Below are positions 45,477 to 54,603 of a stretch of DNA of 64,000 nucleotides, piece after piece. Below the pieces are notes generated by a model. The model saw only the letters and a program-made list of their open reading frames with translations. It was not told the DNA's origin and did not search any database. The DNA comes from Verrucomicrobiales bacterium. Its GTDB lineage: Bacteria; Verrucomicrobiota; Verrucomicrobiia; Verrucomicrobiales; DEV007. Location: contig PAAG01000014.1 in NCBI GenBank assembly GCA_002698785.1, positions 1-64,000 on the forward strand, read 5' to 3'. A program made the position numbers and the translations under genes. The first letter of the stretch is position 1; every line of letters starts with the position of its first letter.

Positions 45477-47522
45477 TCAGTTCAATCCGGCAAGCACGCG
45501 CTCCAGTCTTCGCGAGACTTCCGGATCCGTCGAGGCGGAAAGCTCACGTTGCAGAAAAGGAACAGCAAGGTAACCAAATGCGCCCAATTCTTTCGTAGCC
45601 TGTTCGCGGACCGGCCAGCTATCCGCCCCCAGCTTCTCGACCAGATCGCGAATTGCTGAACTGATGTCTGGAGAAAGATCCGGTGATGGAGCCTCAACTC
45701 TCTCAATATCCTGAATCGGAATCGTCCAGGATTCGCCCTCTACATTGAAGGATATCGTATCGAGGTTCAGATAGCCAGTAATCTCGCCACCATCCCATTT
45801 TTCGATTCGGAACAAAGGGGAATGAATAGGAAGGCCGCCCGAAGAAAAACTTGTCCCCTCTAGGCGCTCGATCACACGAATGTCAGAAGAAGCTGTATGC
45901 AGCACCTTTTCTTCTGTGACGACAGGTAAAGTTGTGTTTCCAATCTGTCCGATCAAGGACTGCTCCCCCCGGAGGAAAACAGTTGCCTTATCCACAGCTT
46001 TTGGCATCTCTTCCAGCGATCTGGGTGAATTTGTCAGGCTCTTCAGCTCCATCGGTTGAAATGTATAGACTCCGAAATCCGTAAGTGTGACTTTCAATTC
46101 ATCTTGGGCCGGGTAGATCACACATTGGATGCCGTTCTTAGCTTCCATACGATATGCCAACGACATCTCTGGAGTCGCATACAGCTTCAGCAATTGCTTG
46201 ATCGGGACCGACAAACTTCCCCAGGGAGTTCTCCCTGTGATTGACACTTCTTCCGCGCCGGCTTCGACTCGCAATCGGTCACCTCGATACGTTTCAACGA
46301 CTAGGTCCCCGTTTTCCAGTTCGAAGGCATCCTGCTCTGACGTAGCTAAAACGAGCCTGTCGAGTTCCTCTATTCGAAGTTCTGAGCGCTCTCCTCCTAT
46401 CTGAGAAAATGAAAGATCATTCAACGTCAATTTTCCCGAAATTACCTGGCCATCACGCAAATAAATACGTGCGGTATTTTCTTCGACTCCGTTCATCCCC
46501 TCAATCGCAGCGATTCGAGCTAGAGGGAAATCGGCATCTCCGTATTCGCTTTCCAACGAAACAGACTCTCCGGTAACATCTCCAATCAGTCGGGAATCTT
46601 TGCCGATTGCCAAAACATCTTTTGAGCCCCTTTCCACTCCGAGTTCAATAAGAGGTGCCTTGAGATCCATTCCATCCCTGCTCGAAGACACTTCCAGGTT
46701 ATTGACAACTGTTTCGTTCCAACGGCTATCAAAGCCCTCTCCGTTTTCACTGAAGGAGAGAGGACGAAAAAGCGACAACAACGTTCGGCGGTCGAAAACT
46801 TGAGGAATCACCACCTGAGAAACAATGTGGACAACCGATCTGGTTTCTCCCGGCGGAATCTCCAGTGGATACCGAAACGTGAGTCCATAACGATTCTGCG
46901 CAGCGATAGTGGGTTTCACCACAGGTCCAGGCGCCGCCAAAGTGAATAAGAAAGCCTTGGTAGATTGAGAAGAACCTGGAGTGACAATGATGCCACTCTC
47001 GGGCTCTTGAAGTATTACCGGCTCGGTTCGTCCTCGGTTGGAAATAAAGGTTTTGTAATTCCCTGAAAAGTTCGAAACCAGCGAAACATTGATGACCACT
47101 CTCTCCGGTGATGCGTTGTAAAACAATTCCACATATCGCAGGCCACCAGTGCCAGGGATCAGGCGAATACGTCTTTGCACCTGCAATCCAGGAAGTGATT
47201 CTATCGGTTTGCCGTTCAGGATGAATTCCTTCCCATCTGCGGTCATGGAAGGCTGGAAACTCGCGAAGGCCTCGTCGTTAACCTCAAGAGCAAGGCCGCT
47301 GTTTACCATCGTGCTTCCGATCCTGCCAATAGTACCGTTCGATTCGATATTCCACGAATTCCCTGCGGCATCCGTACGTATTCCAAGTGCCGCCGGAAGA
47401 AGTGTTTGTTCCGCCCCTTCCGTCTGCGCCGACGCCTTGGAGAAACACAAAACCGTGACAGAAACCGCCACGAAGACAGCCACGAAAAATTGCGAAAACG
47501 ACTTTTGCAGTAAAAACAGCAT
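45477..47522 (-). CDS. Large exported protein, paralogue 2, with HEAT-like C-terminus
   Basis: 681 residues with a signal sequence (FFVAVFVAVSVTVLCFSKASA). It shares order and motifs with its neighbour at 47522: a beta-rich N-terminal half containing LRYVELFYN and PGETRSVVHIVSQVV, then small Sm-like strands of the form IYLRDGQVISGKLTLNDLSF and a second similar unit (IEKWDGGEITGYLNLDTISF). A HEAT-like pair at the end is unique to this copy (DSWPVREQATKELGAFGYLA, VPFLQRELSASTDPEVSRRL). Its ATG shares one base with the TGA of the upstream paralogue (TGATG), indicating translational coupling. The function is unknown. It is 71 nt upstream of the coiled-coil membrane gene and belongs to the MoxR operon by layout. 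Confidence 0.8.
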   Translation of the reverse strand: MLFLLQKSFSQFFVAVFVAVSVTVLCFSKASAQTEGAEQTLLPAALGIRTDAAGNSWNIESNGTIGRIGSTMVNSGLALEVNDEAFASFQPSMTADGKEFILNGKPIESLPGLQVQRRIRLIPGTGGLRYVELFYNASPERVVINVSLVSNFSGNYKTFISNRGRTEPVILQEPESGIIVTPGSSQSTKAFLFTLAAPGPVVKPTIAAQNRYGLTFRYPLEIPPGETRSVVHIVSQVVIPQVFDRRTLLSLFRPLSFSENGEGFDSRWNETVVNNLEVSSSRDGMDLKAPLIELGVERGSKDVLAIGKDSRLIGDVTGESVSLESEYGDADFPLARIAAIEGMNGVEENTARIYLRDGQVISGKLTLNDLSFSQIGGERSELRIEELDRLVLATSEQDAFELENGDLVVETYRGDRLRVEAGAEEVSITGRTPWGSLSVPIKQLLKLYATPEMSLAYRMEAKNGIQCVIYPAQDELKVTLTDFGVYTFQPMELKSLTNSPRSLEEMPKAVDKATVFLRGEQSLIGQIGNTTLPVVTEEKVLHTASSDIRVIERLEGTSFSSGGLPIHSPLFRIEKWDGGEITGYLNLDTISFNVEGESWTIPIQDIERVEAPSPDLSPDISSAIRDLVEKLGADSWPVREQATKELGAFGYLAVPFLQRELSASTDPEVSRRLERVLAGLN

Positions 47523-49444
47523 CAGGGGGAGCTATTGGGAATACGATAGGATTGAAGAGTGGCGATAGGAATTTTCAACGCTCCGTAGCTGTGGTCGAGA
47601 GAAACGAAAGGTGAAGTGATAGTTCCCCTGAGGCGATCCTTGTTAACCAACTCTACTTCAAAATCAGGTTCGGTATTCTCCGGTAGCGAGTGCACGCGCG
47701 TTAAGGACGCAATCTGATTCGTATCCAGAGCGATCTTTGTTCCTTCGACAGAAAGTGAGAGCGATTTCTCCTCCAACTTTCCTGACAAGAGATTATTTCC
47801 AGATAAAAGAACCGATGCTCCGGAATCGACATCCTCCGGAATTTCAGCGAAATCGATCCACGCTCCCCCAAACTCGGAGAGCTTACGTTTCAGCGCGCCT
47901 GCGCGCCAAATACGGATAACTGCCGACATGTTCAGATCCATATTTTCGCCTAAGGCAGAGACAAGCCTGGTAGGCCCTGTTGATGAAAATACGTCTAGCA
48001 AGCTGCCATCTTTGGTCAGAACACGGTGAGCGGGAAAAGGGGTAGACGAATAATGGACTTCTTCGATTTCAGAGAAAGGGATCGCTTGATCTCCCCATGG
48101 GGAAGTGACAATCCAAACGGTTTTTGCCGGTGCTGAAACCGCAATTACTTCTTCGTTCAGCGTCTCTACAAAATGAGTGGCGTCACCCGGAGGGTCACCA
48201 TCCTGTGGTGATGCGGAAAGCAGTAATAGGTTGATCTCCGAAAACTCCAATAGGTCGGCGGTGTCACTCCCGCCGGTCTTTGCTGTAATCCCCTTCTCTG
48301 CAAATTCGCCCGTCAGGACTTGCCCGTCCCGGAGAAACAGCAGCGGTTTTCGCCCCGACCCAGCGCTCCCCTGTATCGCAGCTATCGATGAAACGGGGAT
48401 CGAAACATCGCCCACGGTCGGCGATGTCAGGTCTATGTTTACACTGCGATCAACCTCACATGCAAGTTGGTTGGCGTTGCTGATCCAGAGTATATCTTCG
48501 CCTCGTCGGTGTAGCCCAACAGAATTTACAATCGAATTTAAAGAAAACAGGTTCCTCAAATTCGGTGATACCCCACTTGTCGGAAAAGAATCTGCAGGAA
48601 AATTGACAACCTTGTCGAAAGCCTCCGTGCTCACGCGCGGAACAACCAGTTTCGAGCGCTGGTAGAATGGTGTAAAAGAATTTCCTGCTTCCTCCAGATC
48701 CGTCAGATTTCGCTGCAATATCCAGTACAAAACCGAACGGCTTTCGCCCGGCTTTAAGATGAGATCCTGTGAAAAACTCAACTCTCTGGAGTTCGATGAT
48801 GCACTTAAATCAGGTCGATTGCTCCTCTCCCCACCTAGAATGAAAAGGGTATCGTGCCGCCCCTCGGACTGACTGAAATGCACGACCATCCCGTAGTCGT
48901 CTTTACTCAGTTCCAAGGCAGGTTGCGTATTTAGAAGCTCGCCACCGGAACCATGTAGGCTTTGCCAGGGAAACGGGAAAGTACTTCTCCATTGGAGCGA
49001 AATAGTCTGAGTGACTGTCCCGGTATTCTGGAACGTGTCGAAGATTCTTACGGCAGAGCGCTCGATATCAAACCATATGCTTCGATTAATCTGGTAGTTT
49101 TCCCTTTGTTCTTCGAACTCCACTTCTATGGGTTCCCCTTCTTCTCCCGGCTCACGAACGAATGCCACTCCCGGCGAAAACTGCTCACCAGCAGCGATTA
49201 GATTCAATCCAGACTGTAGATATTGTGTCTCACCAGAGGTAATGGCGCCAGTTCCTGCTGCCTGCCAGAAGAATCCGTCTTGATCCTGAACCTGAAACAA
49301 TCGTGAGGGAATTTCTTCAAGTTTCGTCGGATCTTGCGTTCCACTGCCGGACTCCTGCCCGTTAAGAAACGGAGCCATCCCAGCTCCGACACAAATTGCC
49401 AGAAATATTCGAAATTTTAATAAAGTCTGGCAATAGTCTATCAC
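47522..49444 (-). CDS. Large exported protein, paralogue 1, first gene of MoxR operon
   Basis: 640 residues from a GTG at 49444; no ATG or strong ribosome site is nearby. A signal sequence (FRIFLAICVGAGMAPFLNG) is present. It has the same architecture as the next gene: a beta-rich N-terminal half (SIWFDIERSAVRIFDTFQNT, PGESRSVLYWILQRNLTDLE), then LFLRDGQVLTGEFAEKGITA and later repeats of the same kind (GNNLLSGKLEEKSLSLSVE; NKDRLRGTITSPF at the end). It lacks the HEAT-like tail. The DGQ-x-x-G units resemble small Sm-like barrels, but no named family is claimed. It is divergent from the Fe-S gene pair, so the operon promoter should lie in 49445-49561. Confidence 0.8.
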   Translation of the reverse strand: MIDYCQTLLKFRIFLAICVGAGMAPFLNGQESGSGTQDPTKLEEIPSRLFQVQDQDGFFWQAAGTGAITSGETQYLQSGLNLIAAGEQFSPGVAFVREPGEEGEPIEVEFEEQRENYQINRSIWFDIERSAVRIFDTFQNTGTVTQTISLQWRSTFPFPWQSLHGSGGELLNTQPALELSKDDYGMVVHFSQSEGRHDTLFILGGERSNRPDLSASSNSRELSFSQDLILKPGESRSVLYWILQRNLTDLEEAGNSFTPFYQRSKLVVPRVSTEAFDKVVNFPADSFPTSGVSPNLRNLFSLNSIVNSVGLHRRGEDILWISNANQLACEVDRSVNIDLTSPTVGDVSIPVSSIAAIQGSAGSGRKPLLFLRDGQVLTGEFAEKGITAKTGGSDTADLLEFSEINLLLLSASPQDGDPPGDATHFVETLNEEVIAVSAPAKTVWIVTSPWGDQAIPFSEIEEVHYSSTPFPAHRVLTKDGSLLDVFSSTGPTRLVSALGENMDLNMSAVIRIWRAGALKRKLSEFGGAWIDFAEIPEDVDSGASVLLSGNNLLSGKLEEKSLSLSVEGTKIALDTNQIASLTRVHSLPENTEPDFEVELVNKDRLRGTITSPFVSLDHSYGALKIPIATLQSYRIPNSSP

Positions 49445-49561
49445 GATCAGTAAAGGTAACGTTTCTGGTCGAGTTGGAAACCCAAAATTCTTTTATTCAG
49501 TAAAGGAAGTATCCGTTTTCGCGCCCCGCTCCCAGATAATTTGCGATTGAATCATGACCGG

Positions 49562-49948
49562 ATGGATTCGAGGTTAGGCCCTCCCCTTTTGACGCTCTTG
49601 AAAGATACTCCTCACAAAATTCTGTATTGCCGCTGTGCCTTCGCTCAAGTTGTGCCCGCGGAAACAAAGAATTCCGTCCTAGAAGGACTCTGCGAATCAG
49701 AGTCGAACTTTGAATGCGTAACAGATTTGTGCGAAATGGCCGCCCGGAAAGATCCGCGGTTAACCGACCTCCTCGAAGGCGAACAGCCTGTGAGTGTTGT
49801 GGCATGCTATCCTCGCGCAGTTCGGTGGCTCTTTCATCAGGCGGGGGTCAAAGTTCCCGAAGAATCGTCGGGCAAACTAAAAGTGTGTAATATGCGGTCC
49901 TCAAGTGCATCGGAGATTCTTGAGGAGCTTTTATCCGATGAAGACTGA
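49562..49948 (+). CDS. Small cysteine-containing protein resembling the HdrA N-terminal region
   Basis: About 128 residues from ATG 49562. Cysteines sit in ILYCRCAFAQVVP (about 21-23), LCESESNFECVTDLCEMA and VVACYPRAVRWLFHQAGV. The order CxC, then DLC, then a VVAC-PR stretch followed by an aromatic and AGV recalls the N-terminal region of HdrA-type heterodisulfide reductase subunits, which bind an Fe-S cluster. This is a resemblance, not a firm family call. The last 11 bases overlap the start of the ferredoxin-like gene, so the two proteins are made together and probably interact. No Hdr, hydrogenase or flavin subunit is nearby. Confidence 0.65.
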   Translation: MDSRLGPPLLTLLKDTPHKILYCRCAFAQVVPAETKNSVLEGLCESESNFECVTDLCEMAARKDPRLTDLLEGEQPVSVVACYPRAVRWLFHQAGVKVPEESSGKLKVCNMRSSSASEILEELLSDED

Positions 49949-50810
49949 CCTTTCCCCCATTCACGTAATTCTTTTCGAAGGCGAAGGAGCAGACCGTTTT
50001 TCTCCTTCCGAAAGGGTGGAATTGACCTCCTCGCTCCTCGACCGTGGCTACTCCGTTCAGCGCATTTCCGAGCAGGGCGGCGGATCTACACAGCTGGCGA
50101 ATGACAAATACGCAGTCCTTGTTCTCGGGCGATTTCACGACGAGAATCTGGAGATCGCGGATGCGAGCGGAAAACTCGATATCTCAACCTGCAATGCCAG
50201 CGACCGAAGCGTTGCAGAGCTGCTCGAATCTGTCGAAACGACTCGTGCCACTCTCGATGCGGGAATGAATCAGCCGGGACAGACTGGAGCGTGGAAACCG
50301 TGGTTTCCTGTAATCGACTACGATCGCTGTACAAACTGCATGCAGTGTCTCAGCTTCTGCCTTTTCGACGTGTATGGTGTCGATGATGAGAAGCAGATCC
50401 AGGTGCAAAACAATGACAACTGCAAGACGAATTGCCCTGCCTGTTCTCGTGTCTGCCCGGAAGTTGCTATCATGTTCCCGAAATACGGTAGCGGCCCCAT
50501 CAACGGTGAGCCCGTAAACCGAAAAGATGTGGAGCGGGAAAGCATGAAAGTCGATATCACTTCCCTTCTTGGGGGCGACATCTACTCCAGCCTGCGTACT
50601 CGCAGTGAAAAAGCGAAATCGCGCTTTTCGAAAGAGCGGAGTCCAGACAAAGCGCTTAATGAAAGAAAGCGCTGCATGGTTAAGCTACAGCAATCTGGTA
50701 TTATTCCACCCGAGGTGCTTGCAGAGTTGGACCTTGATTCACTACCTTCTCCCGAAGCAATACAGCAGAAGGCGAAAGAGCTTGCCGCCCTACAGTCAAA
50801 TCAGGAATAA
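49938..50810 (+). CDS. Ferredoxin-like protein with two [4Fe-4S] cluster motifs
   Basis: About 290 residues from ATG 49938, which overlaps the previous stop by 11 bases. The first 110 residues form an alpha/beta domain without cysteine clusters (IHVILFEGEGADRFSPSERVE, YAVLVLGRF). Then come two cluster motifs: CTNCMQCLSFC at about 133-143, and a variant CKTNCPACSRVCP at about 165-177 with an extra residue between the first two cysteines. The C-terminal 90 residues are helical and basic. It is likely a cytoplasmic electron carrier. With the HdrA-like partner it forms a compact redox module whose electron donor and acceptor are unknown. Confidence 0.82.
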   Translation: MKTDLSPIHVILFEGEGADRFSPSERVELTSSLLDRGYSVQRISEQGGGSTQLANDKYAVLVLGRFHDENLEIADASGKLDISTCNASDRSVAELLESVETTRATLDAGMNQPGQTGAWKPWFPVIDYDRCTNCMQCLSFCLFDVYGVDDEKQIQVQNNDNCKTNCPACSRVCPEVAIMFPKYGSGPINGEPVNRKDVERESMKVDITSLLGGDIYSSLRTRSEKAKSRFSKERSPDKALNERKRCMVKLQQSGIIPPEVLAELDLDSLPSPEAIQQKAKELAALQSNQE

Positions 50811-50818
50811 ATCGTTGA

Positions 50819-51586
50819 TTATTCGACGATCGATTTGATCTGCATTCGTGTGCTGGACTCGATCACGTTGTCATTCTTTGGCGAGACTGACTCGATCCTC
50901 ATCTCGTCAATCATCCAAACATCCTTAAACTTTTTCCCATGGAGCACTTCGAACCGACGGATCAATCGTCCCTGGCGGTTCCAACCATTCATCTTGAGCA
51001 TCCCCCCAGTCTGCTTATCGATCCAGACGTCTACGGTCGAATATGCTCCTCGACCGTCCGGGTTTAAGACACGGACATTCCAGCATTCGCGCTGCTTGAT
51101 CTTTTCCATTCCCACGAGTTTCGCATTCGGCCAATAGAGAAATCTCATAGACAGATCGTCGTAAGTTACGTCTGTGCCGCGGACCTTTTCGTCATATTTG
51201 GAAGGATCGACCGCCTTCAGCTCTCCCCCATTAACTCCCTCATACAGGGCAAAATTCCCGTTACGCGTATCCAAAAGAATCACTTGGGCAGGATCGTCAA
51301 AAATAAACCGTATCGACTGAGGCTTGAGAGACATCAGGAAAGGGACCTTCTTCGTGATCCCCATCCTGAGAAGACCGGTGAAATCCTGATTATACAGTGT
51401 GTAGGAATGGCGCACCAACTTCAGCACTTCGTCAGCTGTCAGTTGATCGACGGACTTGTTCAAAAATCCAGGGGCACTTCCAGAAGGCGGAGCTTCTCCT
51501 GTCTCTTCTTGTGCGTTCAGGCCTGTCATGAGGCCGCCAGTCAGTGTGAGAAATGCTGCCGAAATCCGGAGAGAAAATAACTTCAT
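50819..51586 (-). CDS. LolA-like outer-membrane lipoprotein-sorting protein
   Basis: About 255 residues from ATG 51586 with a signal peptide (LFSLRISAAFLTLTGGLMTGLNA). The mature part is beta-rich and matches the LolA/LolB-like fold seen in exported lipoprotein-sorting proteins: FTGLLRMGITKKVPFLMSL, IRFIFDDPAQVILLD, DVTYDDLSMRFLYWPNAKLVGMEKIKQRECWNVRVL spread over 140-175, and WIDKQTGGMLKMNGWN. Members bind lipid chains in a hydrophobic cavity. Its exact cargo is not known, and it is not the canonical LolA. It is convergent with the ferredoxin-like gene (8 bp apart) and divergent from the thioesterase gene. Confidence 0.8.
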   Translation of the reverse strand: MKLFSLRISAAFLTLTGGLMTGLNAQEETGEAPPSGSAPGFLNKSVDQLTADEVLKLVRHSYTLYNQDFTGLLRMGITKKVPFLMSLKPQSIRFIFDDPAQVILLDTRNGNFALYEGVNGGELKAVDPSKYDEKVRGTDVTYDDLSMRFLYWPNAKLVGMEKIKQRECWNVRVLNPDGRGAYSTVDVWIDKQTGGMLKMNGWNRQGRLIRRFEVLHGKKFKDVWMIDEMRIESVSPKNDNVIESSTRMQIKSIVE

Positions 51587-51731
51587 AAAACGGGTGTTGG
51601 AATGGGAGTAACGGTCTTTGTCACCATACATGCAATTTCGTTCAAGGGAACAATCCTTAAACGAAATCAAAGTAAATCATCGAAATAATTTTCAGGACGC
51701 AAACCACCAGAATTCTGTCAAAGTTTCCACC

Positions 51732-52070
51732 ATGCAGAATCACCGACTGGTACTTCCCGAACACTTGAATCAATTTGGATTCCTTTTCGGCGGGTATCTT
51801 TTGAAATGGGTAGATGAGTTGGCGTGGATGGCGGCGAGCCTGGAGCATCCGGGTTGTCTGTTTGTTACCGTCGGGATGAAAGAAGTTTCCTTTCACAAAA
51901 GCGTCAATGGTGGTTCCATTCTGCGATTCGAGTCAAAAAAGGTACGACAAGGCACAACTTCAGTTACTTATGAGGTAATAGTCCTTCGCGACTCTACAGA
52001 AATCTTTTCCACTGAGGTAACATTGGTACACGTGGATTCTTCGGGACAGAAACAGCCAGTCCCTTCTTGA
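51732..52070 (+). CDS. Hotdog-fold acyl-CoA thioesterase (YciA-like)
   Basis: 112 residues from ATG 51732 (MQNHRLVLPEHLNQFGFLFGG). The short hotdog domain carries N-x-F-G-x-L-F-GG, then WVDELAWMAASLE, the acidic/helical motif of the acyl-CoA hydrolase family (YciA, BACH). Strands VTVGMKEVSFHKSV and GSILRFESKKVRQGTTSVTYEVIV follow. It should hydrolyse acyl-CoA to free acid and CoA in the cytoplasm; chain-length preference cannot be read here. A longer frame to 51618 lacks homology. It is probably a single-gene unit. Confidence 0.87.
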   Translation: MQNHRLVLPEHLNQFGFLFGGYLLKWVDELAWMAASLEHPGCLFVTVGMKEVSFHKSVNGGSILRFESKKVRQGTTSVTYEVIVLRDSTEIFSTEVTLVHVDSSGQKQPVPS

Positions 52071-52198
52071 AAGGCCCACGCCCCTGACAGTGCGGCAGAG
52101 GTCCGCGGAAAAGGCGAATCGAACCTTGCGGCAAGCAGTGGTTGATCCAGAGGAACGAATGTGAGATACCTTCTGCCCCCGAAAGGCAGTATTTCAGT

Positions 52199-53134
52199 AT
52201 GAGCGAAACAAAAAAAGTCGCCGTCATCGGCTCTCTCAATATCGATTACTTCACGAGAGTCGAGACTTTGCCTAGCCCAGGAGAGACGGTGGCCTCAAGT
52301 CGCCTTGAGCTCTTTCATGGTGGGAAAGGAGCGAATCAGGCCATTTCGGCGTGCCGTCAGGAAGCTCACGTCTATCTCTTCGGCATGTTAGGGAGCGACG
52401 AGCAGGGAAACATCTACCGGAATGAATTAGAAGCAGAAGGGATCGACGTGACGTATTTGCAGGAGGCAGGCAACCAGTCAGGCGCTGCCTTCATCACAGT
52501 TGATCACAAAGGTGAAAATATGATTGTGACGGCTGCGGGTGCAAATGCGCGCCTATCCGTCGAGGACATACGAAAAGGCACCAAGGCGATTGAGTCCTGC
52601 GGAGCCATTCTGGGACAGTTCGAAGTGCCACACCCTCCGTTGGTCGAGGCGGCACGCATCGCAAATCGTGCGGAAATCCCAGTTGTGATTAACCCCTCGC
52701 CATTCTCGAGCGTCTTTCCATGGCAGGAGATTCGTACCGATTTCCTAATCGTGAACGAAATCGAAGCGGGAGAGGTTCTTGAATTCCGCCCAGAGGAGGA
52801 GGAAAATTCGATGATACGTCAACGTCTCCACGAACTCAGGATTGAAACCCTGATTGTCACACGAGGTGGAGACGATACATTGGTTTACTCCAGAACGGAG
52901 GAGCCTTTCTCTGTGCCAACCATCCCCGTTCTCCCCATAGACACTGTAGGTGCAGGTGACGCGTTCGCCGGGTGTTTTGCCGCACGTCTGGCGTTCGGAG
53001 ATTCTCTTCGGGATGCAATTCAAGCAGCAAACTGTGCGGGAGCCCTAACCACGCTTGGACCAGGAGCACAATCCCCGATCCCGGACCGTGCAAAAGTCGA
53101 CCAGCACGTGGAATATTTGAGCCAAGAGTCATAA
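52199..53134 (+). CDS. rbsK: PfkB-family sugar kinase, ribokinase-like
   Basis: 311 residues from ATG 52199. The PfkB family signature 1 region HGGKGANQAISACR and GSLNIDYFTRVETLPSPGETV are typical of ribokinase. The catalytic stretch DTVGAGDAFAGCFAARLAFG carries the GAGD motif with the base aspartate. Substrate-lid features such as ITVDHKGENMIVTAAGAN are present. It phosphorylates ribose or a related sugar with ATP. No ribose transporter is nearby, so substrate identity is by family only. It is followed after 13 nt by the PQQ-propeller gene. Confidence 0.9.
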   Translation: MSETKKVAVIGSLNIDYFTRVETLPSPGETVASSRLELFHGGKGANQAISACRQEAHVYLFGMLGSDEQGNIYRNELEAEGIDVTYLQEAGNQSGAAFITVDHKGENMIVTAAGANARLSVEDIRKGTKAIESCGAILGQFEVPHPPLVEAARIANRAEIPVVINPSPFSSVFPWQEIRTDFLIVNEIEAGEVLEFRPEEEENSMIRQRLHELRIETLIVTRGGDDTLVYSRTEEPFSVPTIPVLPIDTVGAGDAFAGCFAARLAFGDSLRDAIQAANCAGALTTLGPGAQSPIPDRAKVDQHVEYLSQES

Positions 53135-53147
53135 CCCTTCGTCGTCG

Positions 53148-54485
53148 ATGAGAAAAACACTTTGCTCCCTTTCACTTCTGTTGCTTTCGACCCTTCCCCT
53201 ATCCGCGAATATCTGGCCGGAATTTCGAGGGCCTAGTGGAGACGGGATCGCACAAGCCGAAAACCTCCCTTCCGAGTTCGGCCCGGAAAAGAACCTTGTC
53301 TGGAAAACGGCACTCCCAGGTCGAGGATGGTCGTCCCCAGTTTACGATGGCGAATTTCTATGGCTCACAACTGCAAAAGAGATTTTTCCTTCCGAAGAGG
53401 AGAGGCTTCGCATCCTTGAATCCGCCGGAGAAGAGGCCAAAACGTTCAAGGTCCGCCAAGTTGCGACGCGCATAGAACTTTCCATTCTAAAAGTAGATTT
53501 CGAATCCGGAAAGATTGAAAAGGAGATAGCCCTCGAATCTGTCGAGAATCCACAGACGATTCACACGTTAAACAGCTTTGCTTCTCCGACTCCCTGCTTG
53601 AAAGGCAAGCGGCTCTTTGCTCACTTCGGCACATTCGGGACTTATTGTATCGACACCGAAAAAAACGAGGTCGCATGGAAAAAGAGAATAGAACTCGAAC
53701 ACGGAGTTGGACCGGGGAGTTCTCCCGTTGTCTATGACGACCTCCTCATACTGATTTGCGACGGTGTTGATCGGCAATTTGTCACCGCGCTGAACATTGA
53801 TTCGGGAGAGACCGTCTGGACTACCGAACGCCCCGAGATGCGGGCTGAAAAAGGCGACCAGAAAAAGTCATACAACACTCCCTTGATTATCCGCAACGAG
53901 GGAGGAAAGGGCTCGGACCAATTGATCTGCATGGGTGCCCAGTGGATGGTGAGCTACGATCCTCTCACTGGGAAAGAGATTTGGAAATTTGATCACGGCA
54001 GCGGATTCTCGGTGGTTCCACGGCCTGTTTACAGCGAGAAACACCAACTTCTTTATTTCTCAACGGGTTTCGGTAAGCCCGAACTCGTAGCTATGCACAT
54101 AGACCGAACCGGCGACGTCACCGAAGGGGATGCTGTCGAATGGCGCGAGACAAAGCGGATACCCGCAAAGCCCTCGCCTCTATTAGTAGGCGATGAGCTT
54201 TACGTGATCTCGGACGGCGGCATCGCCACCTGCTTCAACGCAGCCAATGGAGAAGTCTATTGGAATGAAAGAATCGACGGAAATTATTCTGCATCCCCTC
54301 TCTTGGCAGACGGGAAAATCTTTTTCGCGAGCCAGGAAGGCAATATTACCGTCGTTGCCCCAGGCAAGGATTATTCAATGATTGCGAAGAACTCGCTCGA
54401 TGAGTCCATCATGGCATCCCCCATTGCGCTGGGCGAATCTCTGATACTTCGCTCGGAGTCAGCGATTTATCGGTTTTCAAAATAG
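53148..54485 (+). CDS. Exported PQQ-type beta-propeller protein
   Basis: 445 residues with a signal peptide (LCSLSLLLLSTLPLSANI). The mature part starts WPEFRGPSGDGIA, the common opening of PVC PQQ-propeller proteins, followed by LVWKTALPGRGWSSPVYDG. Blades with W-docking motifs include KNEVAWKKRIE, SGETVWTTERP, TGKEIWKFDHG, NGEVYWNERIDG and a final GNITVVAPGK. It has no dehydrogenase residues, so it is probably a BamB-like scaffold or binding protein. It shares a likely transcript with the ribokinase. A weak hairpin terminator overlaps its stop codon. Confidence 0.87.
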   Translation: MRKTLCSLSLLLLSTLPLSANIWPEFRGPSGDGIAQAENLPSEFGPEKNLVWKTALPGRGWSSPVYDGEFLWLTTAKEIFPSEEERLRILESAGEEAKTFKVRQVATRIELSILKVDFESGKIEKEIALESVENPQTIHTLNSFASPTPCLKGKRLFAHFGTFGTYCIDTEKNEVAWKKRIELEHGVGPGSSPVVYDDLLILICDGVDRQFVTALNIDSGETVWTTERPEMRAEKGDQKKSYNTPLIIRNEGGKGSDQLICMGAQWMVSYDPLTGKEIWKFDHGSGFSVVPRPVYSEKHQLLYFSTGFGKPELVAMHIDRTGDVTEGDAVEWRETKRIPAKPSPLLVGDELYVISDGGIATCFNAANGEVYWNERIDGNYSASPLLADGKIFFASQEGNITVVAPGKDYSMIAKNSLDESIMASPIALGESLILRSESAIYRFSK

Positions 54486-54500
54486 CGCCTGAGGCGTTTT
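54486..54500 (+). terminator. Weak hairpin terminator
   Basis: CGCC-TGA-GGCG followed by TTTT, directly at the stop of the PQQ-propeller gene. The stem is only four G-C pairs, so efficiency may be low. Confidence 0.4.
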
Positions 54501-54603
54501 GGAAGCCCGCATTCTCACGCAATTTTTTTTAAAGTAATCGTGACAAATTTCACGGTTCCCGATATTCACTATTGGAAAACTCCCAAAATTCGCATCCAAT
54601 CCT

